Below are positions 8,572 through 17,590 of a DNA stretch of 64,000 nt, piece by piece. Numbering within the stretch: position 1 is the first letter of the stretch; each line of letters begins with the position of its first letter. The DNA is taken from assembly GCF_031585635.1 (NCBI RefSeq), contig NZ_CP134196.1, positions 2,728,001 through 2,792,000 of the forward strand, given 5' to 3'. The translations under genes and the position numbers were made by a program. This DNA comes from Paraburkholderia sp. FT54 (GTDB lineage Bacteria; Pseudomonadota; Gammaproteobacteria; Burkholderiales; Burkholderiaceae). Below the pieces are notes generated by a model, which searched no databases, was not told the DNA's origin, and saw nothing but the letters and a program-made list of their open reading frames with translations.

Positions 8572-9135
8572 ATGGACCACGATCTCACCTCGCCCGCGCT
8601 GGCGCCTACGCCCACATTGCGGGAAATCTTCGGCGGCTTTCTCAGCCTCGGGCTGATCTCCTTCGGCGGCGCACTGCCGCTGGCGCGGCGCGCACTAGTC
8701 GAGCAACGCCGCTGGCTGAGCGCCGACGAATTCACCGACCTGCTGGGCCTCTGCCAGTTTTTGCCGGGCGGCAACGTGATCAATCTCTCGGTGGCGATGG
8801 GCATGCGCTTTCGCGGCGTGCCGGGCGCGCTAGCCGGCTTGCTCGGACTGATCGCGGGACCGTCGCTGGTGGTGATCGGCCTCGGCGTGTTGTACGAGCA
8901 CACGCAGAACGACCCGCACATTCGCCATCTGTTTGCCGGTCTCGCCGCCGCCGCGGCCGGCCTGTTGATCTCGATGGCCGCGAAAATCCTGCTGCCGCTG
9001 CGGCATAGTCCGATGGCCGCGCTCATCGCCGCGCTCGGCTTCATGGCGATTGCGATCATGCGGCTGCCGCTGCTGCCCACCATGCTGGTGCTGACGCCGC
9101 TCAGCATCTATCTCGCGTCGAGGAGCACGCGATGA
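8572..9135 (+). CDS. Chromate transporter, short-chain CHR subunit 1
   Basis: Membrane protein of the chromate ion transporter (CHR/ChrA) family, 187 residues: one half of the symmetrical long-chain transporter. The hallmark FGGFLSLGLISFGGALP near residue 25 and the PGG-containing loop (LPGGNVINLS) are present, with about five hydrophobic segments after residue 80. The ATG at 8572 follows GGAAGC; an in-frame ATG at 8515 would add 19 poorly conserved residues and has no ribosome binding site. It overlaps the next gene, the other half, by ATGA, so the two are translationally coupled and presumably form a heterodimer. Chromate efflux is the family function. In some short-chain pairs the substrate is untested, so other oxyanions are possible. 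Confidence 0.87.
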   Translation: MDHDLTSPALAPTPTLREIFGGFLSLGLISFGGALPLARRALVEQRRWLSADEFTDLLGLCQFLPGGNVINLSVAMGMRFRGVPGALAGLLGLIAGPSLVVIGLGVLYEHTQNDPHIRHLFAGLAAAAAGLLISMAAKILLPLRHSPMAALIAALGFMAIAIMRLPLLPTMLVLTPLSIYLASRSTR

Positions 9136-9662
9136 ACGAGACGCTCATCGCCCTCGCCGTTATTTTCAGTCAGCTTTCGCTGCTTGCGTTTGGCGGCGGC
9201 AATACGATTCTTCCGGAGATGCAGCGCCAGGTGGTGGACGTGCATCACTGGATGCCGGCCAGCGAATTCAGCGCGCTGTTCGCGCTCGCGCAAGCCGCGC
9301 CGGGGCCGAATCTGATGATCGTCACGCTGATCGGATGGCACGTGGCCGGTTGGGCGGGCATGCTGGTGACGTCGGTGGCGAAGTTCGGGCCGTCGTCGCT
9401 AGTAACGATCTTCGCGGTGCATGCGTGGGAGCGGTTCAAGCACCGTCCGTGGCGTCGCTACGCGCAGCTGGGGCTGGCGCCGGTGACGGCCGGCATCGTC
9501 GCGGCGAGCGCGGCGCTGATTGCCGAAGCGTCGAACATGACGGCAATCGCGTGGGCGATCACCGGGTTCACCACTGTCATGGCGATGACGACGCGCATTC
9601 ATCCGCTGTGGCTTCTGGCGGTCGGCAGCTTGATTGGACTGACTGGCTTCGGGCAGCTTTGA
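9132..9662 (+). CDS. Chromate transporter, short-chain CHR subunit 2
   Basis: Second half of the split CHR transporter, 176 residues, with the family signatures SLLAFGGGNTILPEM near residue 17 and AQAAPGPNLM near 55, followed by hydrophobic segments. Its start codon overlaps the stop of the partner gene (ATGA), which fixes the start. The two halves have opposite predicted topology in known pairs and work together. No regulator of the ChrB or PadR type sits beside them. Confidence 0.87.
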   Translation: MNETLIALAVIFSQLSLLAFGGGNTILPEMQRQVVDVHHWMPASEFSALFALAQAAPGPNLMIVTLIGWHVAGWAGMLVTSVAKFGPSSLVTIFAVHAWERFKHRPWRRYAQLGLAPVTAGIVAASAALIAEASNMTAIAWAITGFTTVMAMTTRIHPLWLLAVGSLIGLTGFGQL

Positions 9663-9718
9663 CCTGATCGAGCAAGGCGAGCCGAGGCGGCGCCCGCTCT
9701 TGCCTGTCGAAAACGCGC

Positions 9719-11245
9719 TTACTGAAACGCCACTTCCGCAAAGCTGCGCAGCTTGCGGCTGTGCAAGCGATGCAGCCCGTTCATCCGCAATAGCTCCATC
9801 GCCTTCACGCCGATCTGCAGATGCTGATCGACCTGCGCGCGATAGAACTGATCCGCCATGCCGGGCAGCTTCAGTTCGCCATGCAAGGGCTTGTCCGACA
9901 CGCACAGCAAAGTGCCGTAAGGCACGCGGAAACGGAAGCCGTTCGCGGCGATCGTCGCGCTCTCCATGTCGAGCGCGACCGCGCGGCTTTGCGAGAGCCG
10001 CTGCACCGGCTCGCGATGATCGCGCAACTCCCAGTTGCGGTTGTCCACACTCGCCACCGTGCCCGTGCGCATCACGCGCTTCAGTTCGACGCCGTCCAGT
10101 TGCGTGACCTGCGCGACCGCGCGCTCCAGCGCCACCTGCACTTCAGCAAGCGCCGGAATCGGCACCCACAGCGGCAGGTCGTCGTCGAGCACGTGATCCT
10201 CGCGCACATAGCCGTGCGCCAGCACATAGTCGCCGAGACGCTGCGTATTGCGCAGGCCCGCGCAATGGCCGAGCATGATCCACGCATGCGGACGCAGCAC
10301 CGCGATGTGATCGGTGATGGTCTTCGCGTTAGACGGTCCGACGCCGATATTGATCATCGTGATGCCGCTGCCATCCGCGCGTTTCAGGTGATACGCGGGC
10401 ATCTGCGGCAGACGCGGCGGCGCGGTGCCTTCCTGATCCTGTTCACCGAGATTCTCGTTGTATGTGACCACGTCGCCGGGCTCGACGAACGACGTGTATT
10501 CGCTACGATAGGCGCGCAGTTCTTCGTCGTCGGAATGGGCCATCATCGTGCGGCCGAGTTTGACGAATTCGTCGATATAGAACTGGTAGTTCGTGTACAG
10601 CACGTAGTTCTGGCAATGCGTGGGCGAGGTCGCCGTATAGTGCTTCAGCCGATGCAGCGAGAAATCCACCCGCGCCGCCGTGAACAGCGCAAGCGGATGC
10701 GGCTCGCCCGGCAGCGGCTCATACGTGCCGTTGACGATGCGGTCATCGAGCAGCGCCAGGTCCGGGGTGTCGAACACGTCGCGCATCAGGAACAGGCGCT
10801 CGCGATCCAGATCGCCTTCGAGGTGGATGCCTTCGGCGAAAGCGAAATGAATCGGAATCGGCTGGTCCGACACGCCGACTTCGATCTGCACGTGATGGTT
10901 TTTAGCCAGCAGGCGCAGTTGCTCGCGATAGTAGTTGCCGAACAGATCGGGCCGCGTGACGGTCGTCTCGAACACGCCCGGACCCGCGACGAAGCCATAC
11001 GAACGGCGCGAGTCGATATGCGTGTTGACCTCGGTGCACACGCGCACGAAGGGATAGCAGGCGCGTACCCGGCGTTCGAATAATTCGTTGCGGCGATAGC
11101 GCGCGAAGGCGTCGCGCAGAAACGAAGTGTTCGCTTCGTAGATCGCCGAGAGGCGGGTGACGGCCTCGGTAGCGTCATCGAACGATTCGGTTGGGAAGCT
11201 GTTGGCGGGAGTCTGCACCGCGCGTTGATTGGTATCGTTGTTCAT
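9719..11245 (-). CDS. amn: AMP nucleosidase
   Basis: Hydrolyses AMP to adenine and ribose 5-phosphate, helping to set adenylate levels. At 508 residues it is close to the E. coli enzyme (484). An N-terminal AMP nucleosidase-specific domain is followed by a purine nucleoside phosphorylase-like catalytic domain, in which the glycine-rich stretch INIGVGPSNAKT (about residues 310-320), the motif GHCAGLRN and the late motif ALDMESATIAANG are visible. I chose the ATG at 11245 (MNNDTNQ), preceded by a purine-rich stretch; the frame stays open about 130 codons upstream but that part reads like non-coding sequence. It converges on the chromate transporter pair with a 56-base gap and no obvious terminator. 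Confidence 0.93.
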   Translation of the reverse strand: MNNDTNQRAVQTPANSFPTESFDDATEAVTRLSAIYEANTSFLRDAFARYRRNELFERRVRACYPFVRVCTEVNTHIDSRRSYGFVAGPGVFETTVTRPDLFGNYYREQLRLLAKNHHVQIEVGVSDQPIPIHFAFAEGIHLEGDLDRERLFLMRDVFDTPDLALLDDRIVNGTYEPLPGEPHPLALFTAARVDFSLHRLKHYTATSPTHCQNYVLYTNYQFYIDEFVKLGRTMMAHSDDEELRAYRSEYTSFVEPGDVVTYNENLGEQDQEGTAPPRLPQMPAYHLKRADGSGITMINIGVGPSNAKTITDHIAVLRPHAWIMLGHCAGLRNTQRLGDYVLAHGYVREDHVLDDDLPLWVPIPALAEVQVALERAVAQVTQLDGVELKRVMRTGTVASVDNRNWELRDHREPVQRLSQSRAVALDMESATIAANGFRFRVPYGTLLCVSDKPLHGELKLPGMADQFYRAQVDQHLQIGVKAMELLRMNGLHRLHSRKLRSFAEVAFQ

Positions 11246-11413
11246 CTTCAGTCGCCTCGATTGATGAGGCCACATTACCACGGAACCGTTGCTCGCCAAA
11301 TCGCCTGGCGGCGCTGCAACACACGCTGCCACACCGCTCGCAAGATTGCGCGCACGCCGCGCGAAAGCGGCGCAAAATAAGGCGATCGCGCCCGAGGACC
11401 AGGTGGGATTTGC

Positions 11414-11419
11414 TAGAAT
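11414..11419 (+). promoter_or_regulatory. Possible -10 element for the DUF2782 gene
   Basis: TGCTAGAAT gives a good -10 hexamer (TAGAAT) with an upstream TG-like extension, 26 bases before the start codon. No convincing -35 hexamer is present at the usual distance. Confidence 0.4.
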
Positions 11420-11444
11420 CGGGGCACCATATTGGAGAATCACC

Positions 11445-11840
11445 ATGAAGCCGCTCCTTCCCGTCGCCGTTGCACTGGTCCTCGCCTTTGGCAACGCCGC
11501 GATGGCTGCCCAGCCTGTCGACGACACGCCGGCCCCCGGCGCGCCCCAGTCCGCCAATGAACGGGCCGGTCTGCCTGACCTGGACAAGATCAATCGTCCA
11601 GCCGCCGAGGTCAGTTCGAAGGTCGAAATCAACGTCCCGCGCACGCCGAGCTTCTACGAACGCAGCGCCAACGGCACCGAAATCACCGAATATCGCGACA
11701 AAGGCAAGCCCGTCGAAATCAACGTGCATTCCAACCTCGGCACGCGCTATCAAATGAGCGCGCCGCTCGACACGTCGCCCTCCGTGCGAGACAACGGCCG
11801 TGCCAGCACGCGTTTGCCGTCGGTGCACCTGACCTATTGA
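11445..11840 (+). CDS. Exported DUF2782-family protein
   Basis: Small protein of 131 residues with a clear Sec signal peptide (MKPLLPVAVALVLAFGNAAMA, cleavage after residue 21), so it is probably periplasmic. The C-terminal half matches the pattern of the DUF2782 family (EYRDKGKPVEINVHS near residues 85-100). The ATG at 11445 follows TTGGAGAA. In Pseudomonas and related bacteria a DUF2782 gene sits between polA and thrB; here it also directly precedes thrB, with polA 4 kb away beyond inserted genes, which supports the family call. Function is unknown. Confidence 0.75.
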   Translation: MKPLLPVAVALVLAFGNAAMAAQPVDDTPAPGAPQSANERAGLPDLDKINRPAAEVSSKVEINVPRTPSFYERSANGTEITEYRDKGKPVEINVHSNLGTRYQMSAPLDTSPSVRDNGRASTRLPSVHLTY

Positions 11841-12066
11841 TGCATGCCGGGGCGGCGCCCGGCGTGGGCCGCCGCCCCGATCCGAGCGCCCGCAGGGCGC
11901 CATCCCGGGCCTCAGCCTGCTTGCCGGGTTTCACCCTGGCGGTAAGGCGTTGGAAGGCCGAAGCGCTTCACGGCTCCGAAAGAACGCGTTTTCGATAACT
12001 GCATTTGCCGCACATCGCACTGGCCGCACCGCGCCAGCCCGACCAACCTGATCTGACGTTTCCCGC

Positions 12067-13062
12067 ATGGCTGTCTTCACCGCTGTCACCGAACCCCAAC
12101 TTGCAGAATGGATGAGCCACTACGATCTCGGCGACGTCGTCGAATTTCGCGGCATTTCCTCCGGTATTGAGAACAGCAACTTTTTTCTGACGACGACGCG
12201 CGGCGAATACGTCCTCACGATTTTCGAAAAGCTGACGGCGGAACAACTGCCGTTCTATCTCAACCTCATGCGTCACCTGGCCGCGCATCGCGTGCCGGTG
12301 CCGGACCCCATGCCGCGCGAAGACGGCGCGCTGTTCGGCACCTTGCATGGCAAGCCCGCCGCCATCGTGACCAAGCTCGAGGGCGCGCCGGAACTGACGC
12401 CGGGCGTCGAACACTGCATCGAAGTCGGACAAATGCTGGCGCGCATGCACCTGGCAGGACGCGACTACACGGGCTATCAGCCGAATCTGCGCAGCTTGCC
12501 GTGGTGGCAGGAAACCGTACCCACCATCCTGCCGTTTCTGGAAGGCGAGCAACGCGAGTTGCTGTCGTCCGAACTGGCGCATCAGAAAGCCTTCTTCGCG
12601 TCGACCGATTACGCCGCGCTGCCCGAAGGCCCGTGCCACGCCGATCTGTTCCGCGACAACGCCATGTTCGCGCACGCTGCGCCGGAGACAGGCCACGAAG
12701 TGCGCCTCGGCGGTTTCTTCGACTTCTATTTCGCCGGCTGCGACAAGTGGCTGTTCGACGTGGCGGTGACGGTCAACGACTGGTGCGTCGACCTCGCCAC
12801 CGGCAAACTCGACCACGCGCGCACCGAAGCCATGCTGCGCGCCTACCAGACCGTGCGCCCCTTCACGGCCGAAGAAAACCGCCATTGGGGCGACATGCTG
12901 CGAGCGGGCGCATACCGCTTCTGGGTCTCGCGCCTGTATGATTTTCATTTGCCGCGCGCGGCCGAACTGCTCAAACCGCACGATCCCGGCCATTTCGAGC
13001 GCATTCTGCGCGAACGCCTAACCGGCGTTGCACTTCCAGGCATCCATACCTCATGCAACTGA
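12067..13062 (+). CDS. thrB: Homoserine kinase, aminoglycoside phosphotransferase-fold type
   Basis: Phosphorylates L-homoserine with ATP to O-phosphohomoserine, the penultimate step of threonine synthesis. The protein (331 residues) is of the protein-kinase-like APH fold found in Pseudomonas and Burkholderia, not the GHMP fold of E. coli ThrB. The catalytic loop [12 protein letters not shown] (residues 190-201; base D193, metal ligand N198) and the metal-binding D219 in FFDFYF are visible, and [11 protein letters not shown] near 31-41 forms the nucleotide-binding turn. Length matches the family (about 315-330). It overlaps the following membrane-protein gene by 10 bases. The 226-base upstream gap holds a GGGGCGGC/GCCGCCCC hairpin without a T-run. 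Confidence 0.93.
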   Translation: MAVFTAVTEPQLAEWMSHYDLGDVVEFRGISSGIENSNFFLTTTRGEYVLTIFEKLTAEQLPFYLNLMRHLAAHRVPVPDPMPREDGALFGTLHGKPAAIVTKLEGAPELTPGVEHCIEVGQMLARMHLAGRDYTGYQPNLRSLPWWQETVPTILPFLEGEQRELLSSELAHQKAFFASTDYAALPEGPCHADLFRDNAMFAHAAPETGHEVRLGGFFDFYFAGCDKWLFDVAVTVNDWCVDLATGKLDHARTEAMLRAYQTVRPFTAEENRHWGDMLRAGAYRFWVSRLYDFHLPRAAELLKPHDPGHFERILRERLTGVALPGIHTSCN

Positions 13063-13859
13063 TCGAAGTCCCCGCGAAAGCCGGCTATGTGTGGTTCCGG
13101 CAGGGTATCTGGCTGTTCCGCAAGAACCCGCTCGCGTTCCTGACGCTGTTCTTCACCTATCTGCTGGTAATGACGCTCGTGTCGCAGATTCCGGTGGTCG
13201 GCGGCGTGTTGCCGCTGGCCTTCATTCCGGGCGTCGCGGTCGGCTTCATGGCGGCGTGCCGCAACACCATCGCCGGCAAGCCGGTGTTCCCGACCATTCT
13301 GGTGGACGGCTTTCACTCGTACGGCCCGGTGGTCGCCAAGCGGTTGCTGGTGCTCGGGGCGCTCTACGTCGTCGCAATGGCGCTGGTACTGGCCGCTTCG
13401 GCGCTCGCCGACGGCGGCATGCTGCTGAAGGTCATGCTCGGCGCCGCCGCGATGGATCAGGACGCAATCGCCAACAGCAATATCCCGCTGGCGGTGATTA
13501 CAGCCCTCGCGGTCTACATTCCGGTGGCGATGATTTTCTGGTTCTCGCCGATTCTCGCCGCGTGGCATGACGTGCCGCCCGTCAAGGCGATGTTCTTCAG
13601 CCTCGTCAGTTGCTGGCGCAACCGCGGCGCGTTTATCGTGTTCGGCGCGCTGTGGTTCGCGGTGGCGTTGACGGTGTCGCTCGGCTTGTCGGCGCTGATG
13701 CAGGCGCTGGGCGCGGGCGACTTCGCGTTCGCGATCCTGATGCCCGCCACGATGATCGTCACGACCATGCTGTATTGCTCGTTCTACGCGACCTATCGCG
13801 GCTGCTTCGGCGTGCAAACGCCCGAAACACCGGACTTGCCGACCACGCCAGCAGCTTGA
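13053..13859 (+). CDS. BPSS1780-family integral membrane protein
   Basis: Hydrophobic protein of 268 residues with about six transmembrane segments (roughly 30-60, 65-85, 105-130, 150-175, 190-220 and 225-250). The N-terminus [20 protein letters not shown] is characteristic of the Burkholderiales BPSS1780 group, which is conserved next to thrB. It starts inside thrB (10-base overlap), so it is co-translated with it. Function is unknown; nothing in it suggests a transporter of known type. Confidence 0.8.
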   Translation: MQLIEVPAKAGYVWFRQGIWLFRKNPLAFLTLFFTYLLVMTLVSQIPVVGGVLPLAFIPGVAVGFMAACRNTIAGKPVFPTILVDGFHSYGPVVAKRLLVLGALYVVAMALVLAASALADGGMLLKVMLGAAAMDQDAIANSNIPLAVITALAVYIPVAMIFWFSPILAAWHDVPPVKAMFFSLVSCWRNRGAFIVFGALWFAVALTVSLGLSALMQALGAGDFAFAILMPATMIVTTMLYCSFYATYRGCFGVQTPETPDLPTTPAA

Positions 13860-14030
13860 ATTCCGTTCAGGCGCGGGCGCTGTTCTGGCGCCCGCACCGC
13901 ACCACCGTCGCGGCGGCGCGTGCCTTCGCCGTTTCCTGAATCTCCGACTGCACTCGTCAACCTGCGCCGATTTGCGGCACAATGGTTTGCGCGCAATCCA
14001 TTTGCACGCTCTTTTTATACGAGATGCATC

Positions 14031-14483
14031 ATGACCCAACGGCCCGCTTTACCCTTCACGCTCGACGAGCAACTCTGCTTCGCCCTCTACTCCACCTCGC
14101 TTGCCATGACTAAGGCGTACAAGCCGCTGCTGGATAAGCTGGGCCTGACATATCCGCAATACCTGGCCATGCTGGTGCTGTGGGAGAGCGACGACGTCGC
14201 GGTCAAGGACATGGCCGCGCGTCTGAACCTCGATTCGGCGACGGTCACGCCGCTGCTCAAGCGCCTGGAGGCACAAGGGCTGCTGGAACGAGTGCGCGGC
14301 GTCGACGACGAACGTCTCGTGTATATCCGGCTCACCAAGGCCGGCTCGGCGCTCAAGCGGCAGGCCCGCGAGGTGCCCGCGGAAATCTTGTGCGCGACCC
14401 AGCAGACGCCCGAATTTCTGCTGCGTTTGCGCGACGACCTGACTCGCCTGCGCGCCACCCTCAACGATTACATGGACCACTAG
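14031..14483 (+). CDS. ohrR: OhrR, organic hydroperoxide-sensing MarR-family repressor
   Basis: Winged-helix repressor of 150 residues that loses DNA binding when organic hydroperoxides oxidise its sensor cysteine. The reactive cysteine is C16 in LDEQLCFALYS. A second cysteine at C121 gives exactly the 105-residue spacing of the two-cysteine OhrR of Xanthomonas (C22/C127), so inter-subunit disulfide formation is likely. The HTH-wing region spans about residues 55-100 (LNLDSATVTPLLKRLEAQG). The ATG at 14031 matches the family N-terminus; the frame is open 37 codons further upstream without family similarity. The gene lies directly upstream of ohr on the same strand, with an operator-like dyad between them. 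Confidence 0.93.
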   Translation: MTQRPALPFTLDEQLCFALYSTSLAMTKAYKPLLDKLGLTYPQYLAMLVLWESDDVAVKDMAARLNLDSATVTPLLKRLEAQGLLERVRGVDDERLVYIRLTKAGSALKRQAREVPAEILCATQQTPEFLLRLRDDLTRLRATLNDYMDH

Positions 14484-14506
14484 GCGTTTCGTTGCAAAAC
14501 GCGCGC

Positions 14507-14519
14507 TATCGTTACGATA
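14507..14519 (+). promoter_or_regulatory. Small dyad upstream of ohr
   Basis: TATCG-TTA-CGATA is a perfect dyad 20 bases before the stronger dyad at 14535. It may be a second regulator site, but it differs in sequence from the other one. Confidence 0.35.
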
Positions 14520-14530
14520 CGAAAATTCAT

Positions 14531-14559
14531 TTGCACACAAATTATTTGTGTACTATCTT
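14531..14559 (+). promoter_or_regulatory. ohr promoter with OhrR-operator-like dyad in its spacer
   Basis: TTGCAC (14531-14536) and TATCTT (14554-14559) sit 17 bases apart as -35 and -10 candidates. Almost the whole spacer is the perfect 17-base inverted repeat ACACAAATTATTTGTGT (14535-14551). Known OhrR operators are AT-rich dyads of similar size, so repressor binding here would block RNA polymerase. Confidence 0.7.
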
Positions 14560-14656
14560 AATCACATGCCGCTGCGATAGCACGCCGCCAGAACGGCGGG
14601 CCGGCAAAGAGCGGCAAATTTGCAGATCCTGACAACCCAGACAAAGGAGCATCACC

Positions 14657-15076
14657 ATGAACATCCTCTACAAGGCAAGCGCAACGAGCACCGGTGGCCG
14701 CGACGGCCGTGCTGTATCGTCGGACAATGCATTGGACGTCAAGCTGGCAGCACCGCGTGAACTGGGCGGCACCGGCGCAGCGGGTACGAATCCGGAACAA
14801 CTCTTCGCAGCCGGCTACTCGGCGTGTTTCCTGAGCGCCATGAAGTTTGTCGCCGGCCAGAAGAAGCAGACTTTGCCGGCGGACACGCAAGTCACCGCGG
14901 AAGTCGGCATCGGCCCCAACGACAAGGGCGGCTTCGCGCTCGACATCGATCTGCGCGTCTCGCTACCGGGTCTGGATGCCGGCGCGGCGAAGGAACTGGT
15001 CGACGCAGCGCATCAGGTCTGCCCGTACTCGAACGCCACGCGTAACAACGTCGACGTCCGCTTGCAAATCGCCTGA
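14657..15076 (+). CDS. ohr: Organic hydroperoxide resistance protein (Ohr/OsmC family peroxiredoxin)
   Basis: Thiol peroxidase that reduces organic hydroperoxides; 139 residues, the usual size. The two catalytic cysteines are visible, C57 in AAGYSACFLSA and C122 in AHQVCPYSNATRNN, with the conserved R18 and E47 that position the peroxide. The VCPYSNATRNN signature separates the Ohr subfamily from OsmC. The ATG at 14657 follows AAAGGAG. It is regulated, by position, by OhrR from the dyad at 14535-14551. Confidence 0.95.
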   Translation: MNILYKASATSTGGRDGRAVSSDNALDVKLAAPRELGGTGAAGTNPEQLFAAGYSACFLSAMKFVAGQKKQTLPADTQVTAEVGIGPNDKGGFALDIDLRVSLPGLDAGAAKELVDAAHQVCPYSNATRNNVDVRLQIA

Positions 15077-15142
15077 GCGACGGACTCGATGCATCGCTAA
15101 AGAATTGCTCGAGCGGCGCGGAAAACCGCGCCGCCTGCCAGC

Positions 15143-15182
15143 GACAGCGCCCGCACCCCGCACAATAGGGGCGGGCGCTGTC
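15143..15182. terminator. Strong hairpin after ohr
   Basis: A 12-bp perfect stem GACAGCGCCCGC / GCGGGCGCTGTC (15143-15154, 15171-15182) with an inner CCCC/GGGG pairing. No T-run follows, so it may act as a Rho-assisted or mRNA-stabilising hairpin and not an intrinsic terminator. Confidence 0.5.
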
Positions 15183-15296
15183 CCATTTGGGGACGCGGCA
15201 TGCGATGTGCGGCACAAGTCCGTGCCGCCGCTTGTGGCGCTTGCGCGCCAGTGACAGCCCAGCCATCCACCTTAGTTTTCACGATCCACGTTCCCG

Positions 15297-16796
15297 ATGA
15301 CACGCGTCCGACGATTGAGCGACACCTTCGACACCGGTCTGGTCTGGTTTCGCCGCGACCTGCGCAGCACGGACAACGCCGCGCTCTACTACGCGCTCAA
15401 GCATTGCGAGCGCGTGTGGTGCGCATTCGTGTTCGACACGACGATCCTTCAGCCGCTGGTCGACGCGTGGCACGCTCGTCATCCGGACACGCAACCGCAG
15501 GATCGCCGCATCGAGTTCATTCTTGCGGCGCTCGGCGAACTGGACGAGGCGTTGCGCGCCAACGGCGGCGGCCTGATCGTGCTGTATGGCGAACCCGCCG
15601 AACTGGTGCCGAAGCTCGCCGACGAACTCGGAGTGGACGCGGTCTTCGCGAATCACGACTACGAACCGGTCGCAATCGAGCGCGACGAGACAGTCCGCGA
15701 GCGGCTCGCTGGAGCCGGACATCAGTGGCTGACGTTCAAGGATCAGGTGATTTTCGAGCGCGACGAAGTGCTCACCGGCCAGAACAAGCCGTTCACGGTG
15801 TTCACGCCGTACAAGACCGCATGGCTCAAGCAACTGACGGCCTTCGATTTGAAGCCGTATCCCGTGCAAACCTACACGAAGCATCTGGCCGCGCCGCCGT
15901 CGAAACAGGATCGCCCGTTACCGACGCTCGACCAGCTCGGGTTCGCGCCGAGCAACCTCGCCGAACTGGAGCTACCCACCGGCATGAGCGGCGCGCAGCG
16001 TCTGCTCGACGACTTCGCGACGCGCATCGACAGCTATAAGGAGCGGCGCGACTTCCCCGCTGCCAAGGGCCCAAGCTATCTGTCGATGCATCTGCGCTTC
16101 GGCACGGTGTCGATCCGCACGCTCGCGCGCCTCGCCCACGAGATGTCGCTGCAACCCGACGGCCAAGGCTCGGCGACATGGCTGTCGGAACTGATCTGGC
16201 GGGACTTCTACTTCATGATCCTGGCGCATCATCCGCGGCTGGCGAACGGCGCGTCGTTCAAGGAAGAATACGACCGGCTGCGCTGGGAGCACGGTCCGGA
16301 AGCGGACGAGGCGTTCGCCGCGTGGTGCGACGGTCGCACGGGCTACCCGCTCGTCGACGCCGCCATGCTGCAGCTGAACCGCACCGGCTATATGCACAAC
16401 CGCTTGCGGATGGTGACGGCGAGTTTTCTTGTGAAGGATCTGGGCGTGGACTGGCGGCTCGGTGAGCGTTACTTCGCCGAACAGTTGAACGACTTCGACT
16501 TCTCGGCGAATAACGGTGGCTGGCAGTGGGCGGCATCGACGGGATGCGACGCGCAGCCTTATTTCCGTATCTTCAATCCGATCACGCAGTCCGAAAAATT
16601 CGACGCCGAAGGACGCTTTATCAAACACTATTTGCCCCAGCTCGCGAAGCTGCCGTCGAAATGGATTCATGCGCCGTGGTTGGCGGGAGCGGACCGGCTC
16701 GCGGAATTCGGCGTGGTATTGGGCAAAGACTATCCGGCACCGATCGTCGACCATGCCGAAGCGCGAGCGCGCACGCTGGCCCGATTCGGCAAGTGA
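15297..16796 (+). CDS. phrB: Deoxyribodipyrimidine photolyase (CPD photolyase)
   Basis: Light-driven flavoprotein that splits cyclobutane pyrimidine dimers. Its 499 residues form an N-terminal antenna-binding Rossmann domain (starting GLVWFRRDLRSTDNAAL at about residue 14) and a helical FAD domain. In the latter WLSELIWRDFYFMIL near 298, GYPLVDAAMLQLNRTGYMHN near 350 and NNGGWQWAASTGCDAQPYF near 405 are the family signatures; the last holds part of the tryptophan electron-transfer chain. The sequence is of the class I bacterial type. The ATG at 15297 is the first with the conserved start of the domain. TspO follows after 53 bases. Confidence 0.94.
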   Translation: MTRVRRLSDTFDTGLVWFRRDLRSTDNAALYYALKHCERVWCAFVFDTTILQPLVDAWHARHPDTQPQDRRIEFILAALGELDEALRANGGGLIVLYGEPAELVPKLADELGVDAVFANHDYEPVAIERDETVRERLAGAGHQWLTFKDQVIFERDEVLTGQNKPFTVFTPYKTAWLKQLTAFDLKPYPVQTYTKHLAAPPSKQDRPLPTLDQLGFAPSNLAELELPTGMSGAQRLLDDFATRIDSYKERRDFPAAKGPSYLSMHLRFGTVSIRTLARLAHEMSLQPDGQGSATWLSELIWRDFYFMILAHHPRLANGASFKEEYDRLRWEHGPEADEAFAAWCDGRTGYPLVDAAMLQLNRTGYMHNRLRMVTASFLVKDLGVDWRLGERYFAEQLNDFDFSANNGGWQWAASTGCDAQPYFRIFNPITQSEKFDAEGRFIKHYLPQLAKLPSKWIHAPWLAGADRLAEFGVVLGKDYPAPIVDHAEARARTLARFGK

Positions 16797-16849
16797 GTGC
16801 CCGCTTACGTCGTTTTGCTTCGATTCAGATGTTTGAAGGAGCCTTGCGA

Positions 16850-17308
16850 ATGCGCCGATTGCCGTCACTGCTGGTATTTCTTGTTCTGGCGTTCGCAGCC
16901 GCGTTCGTCGCGAGCCGGTTTCTGCCTGACGCCTGGTATGTGGCGCTGCAAAAGCCCGCGTTCAATCCGCCGGACTGGGTGTTCCCGCCGGCCTGGTCGC
17001 TGCTTTATGTGCTGATGGCGATTGCCGCCTGGCGCGTATGGAAACGCGACGGCCTGAGCGCAGCGATCGTTTTATGGCTGGTGCAGCTGCTGTTCAACGC
17101 AGCCTGGATGTGGCTTTTTTTCGGCCTGCATCGGCCGGGCGTGGCGCTGACGGATATTCTGATACTACTGATATTGATCGTCGCGCTGACAGGCGCATTC
17201 TGGCGACGGGACCGCTGGGCAGGCGGACTATTGATGCCCTATGTCGCTTGGGTGGCGTTCGCCGCGGTGTTGAATCACGCGTTGTGGCAAATGAATCCGG
17301 CTGTCTGA
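16850..17308 (+). CDS. tspO: TspO/MBR family protein
   Basis: Five-helix membrane protein (152 residues) of the tryptophan-rich sensory protein / mitochondrial benzodiazepine receptor family, which binds porphyrins and acts in stress and tetrapyrrole responses. The signature PAFNPPDWVFPPAWSLLYVL (about residues 37-56) and the tryptophan-rich segment NAAWMWLFFGLHRP are present. The ATG at 16850 has GAAGGAG nine bases upstream; an in-frame ATG at 16829 would place that ribosome binding site inside the gene. It sits just after the photolyase gene, an association that fits a light or porphyrin theme, but co-regulation is an inference. Confidence 0.92.
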   Translation: MRRLPSLLVFLVLAFAAAFVASRFLPDAWYVALQKPAFNPPDWVFPPAWSLLYVLMAIAAWRVWKRDGLSAAIVLWLVQLLFNAAWMWLFFGLHRPGVALTDILILLILIVALTGAFWRRDRWAGGLLMPYVAWVAFAAVLNHALWQMNPAV

Positions 17309-17393
17309 GCGCTTGCGACGATTTGCGACAGCTTGGGCGCCTCACCCCGAACACCGGCGTCGCAATCCGCGCCGATGCTTTGACACGCGCGCC

Positions 17394-17570
17394 TCAGTGC
17401 TGGCTCATCCACGACGGTTGGCGGACATTCGCCTCGCGATCCAGCTTGCGCATACGGAATTCCAGATCGTACAGATCGGTTGCTTCGGCGAGGAAAGCGT
17501 CAGCGCGTTCCTTTGCGAGTTGATCGGGCGATTTGGTCAGAAACAGAAACAGCCGGCTAAGCAGATACAT
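17394..17570 (-). CDS. DUF3563-family small protein
   Basis: A 58-residue protein with a hydrophobic N-terminal helix (MYLLSRLFLFLTK) followed by an acidic, helical segment with the family pattern ADAFLAEATDLYDLEFRMRKLDR. The DUF3563 family is common in Burkholderiales and has no known function. The ATG at 17570 has GAGG six bases upstream; a TTG two codons earlier is less likely. A consensus -10 (TATAAT) and a perfect 18-base palindrome lie upstream, suggesting a strong, regulated promoter. Confidence 0.8.
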   Translation of the reverse strand: MYLLSRLFLFLTKSPDQLAKERADAFLAEATDLYDLEFRMRKLDREANVRQPSWMSQH

Positions 17571-17590
17571 GGTCAACCTCGACTATGAAT

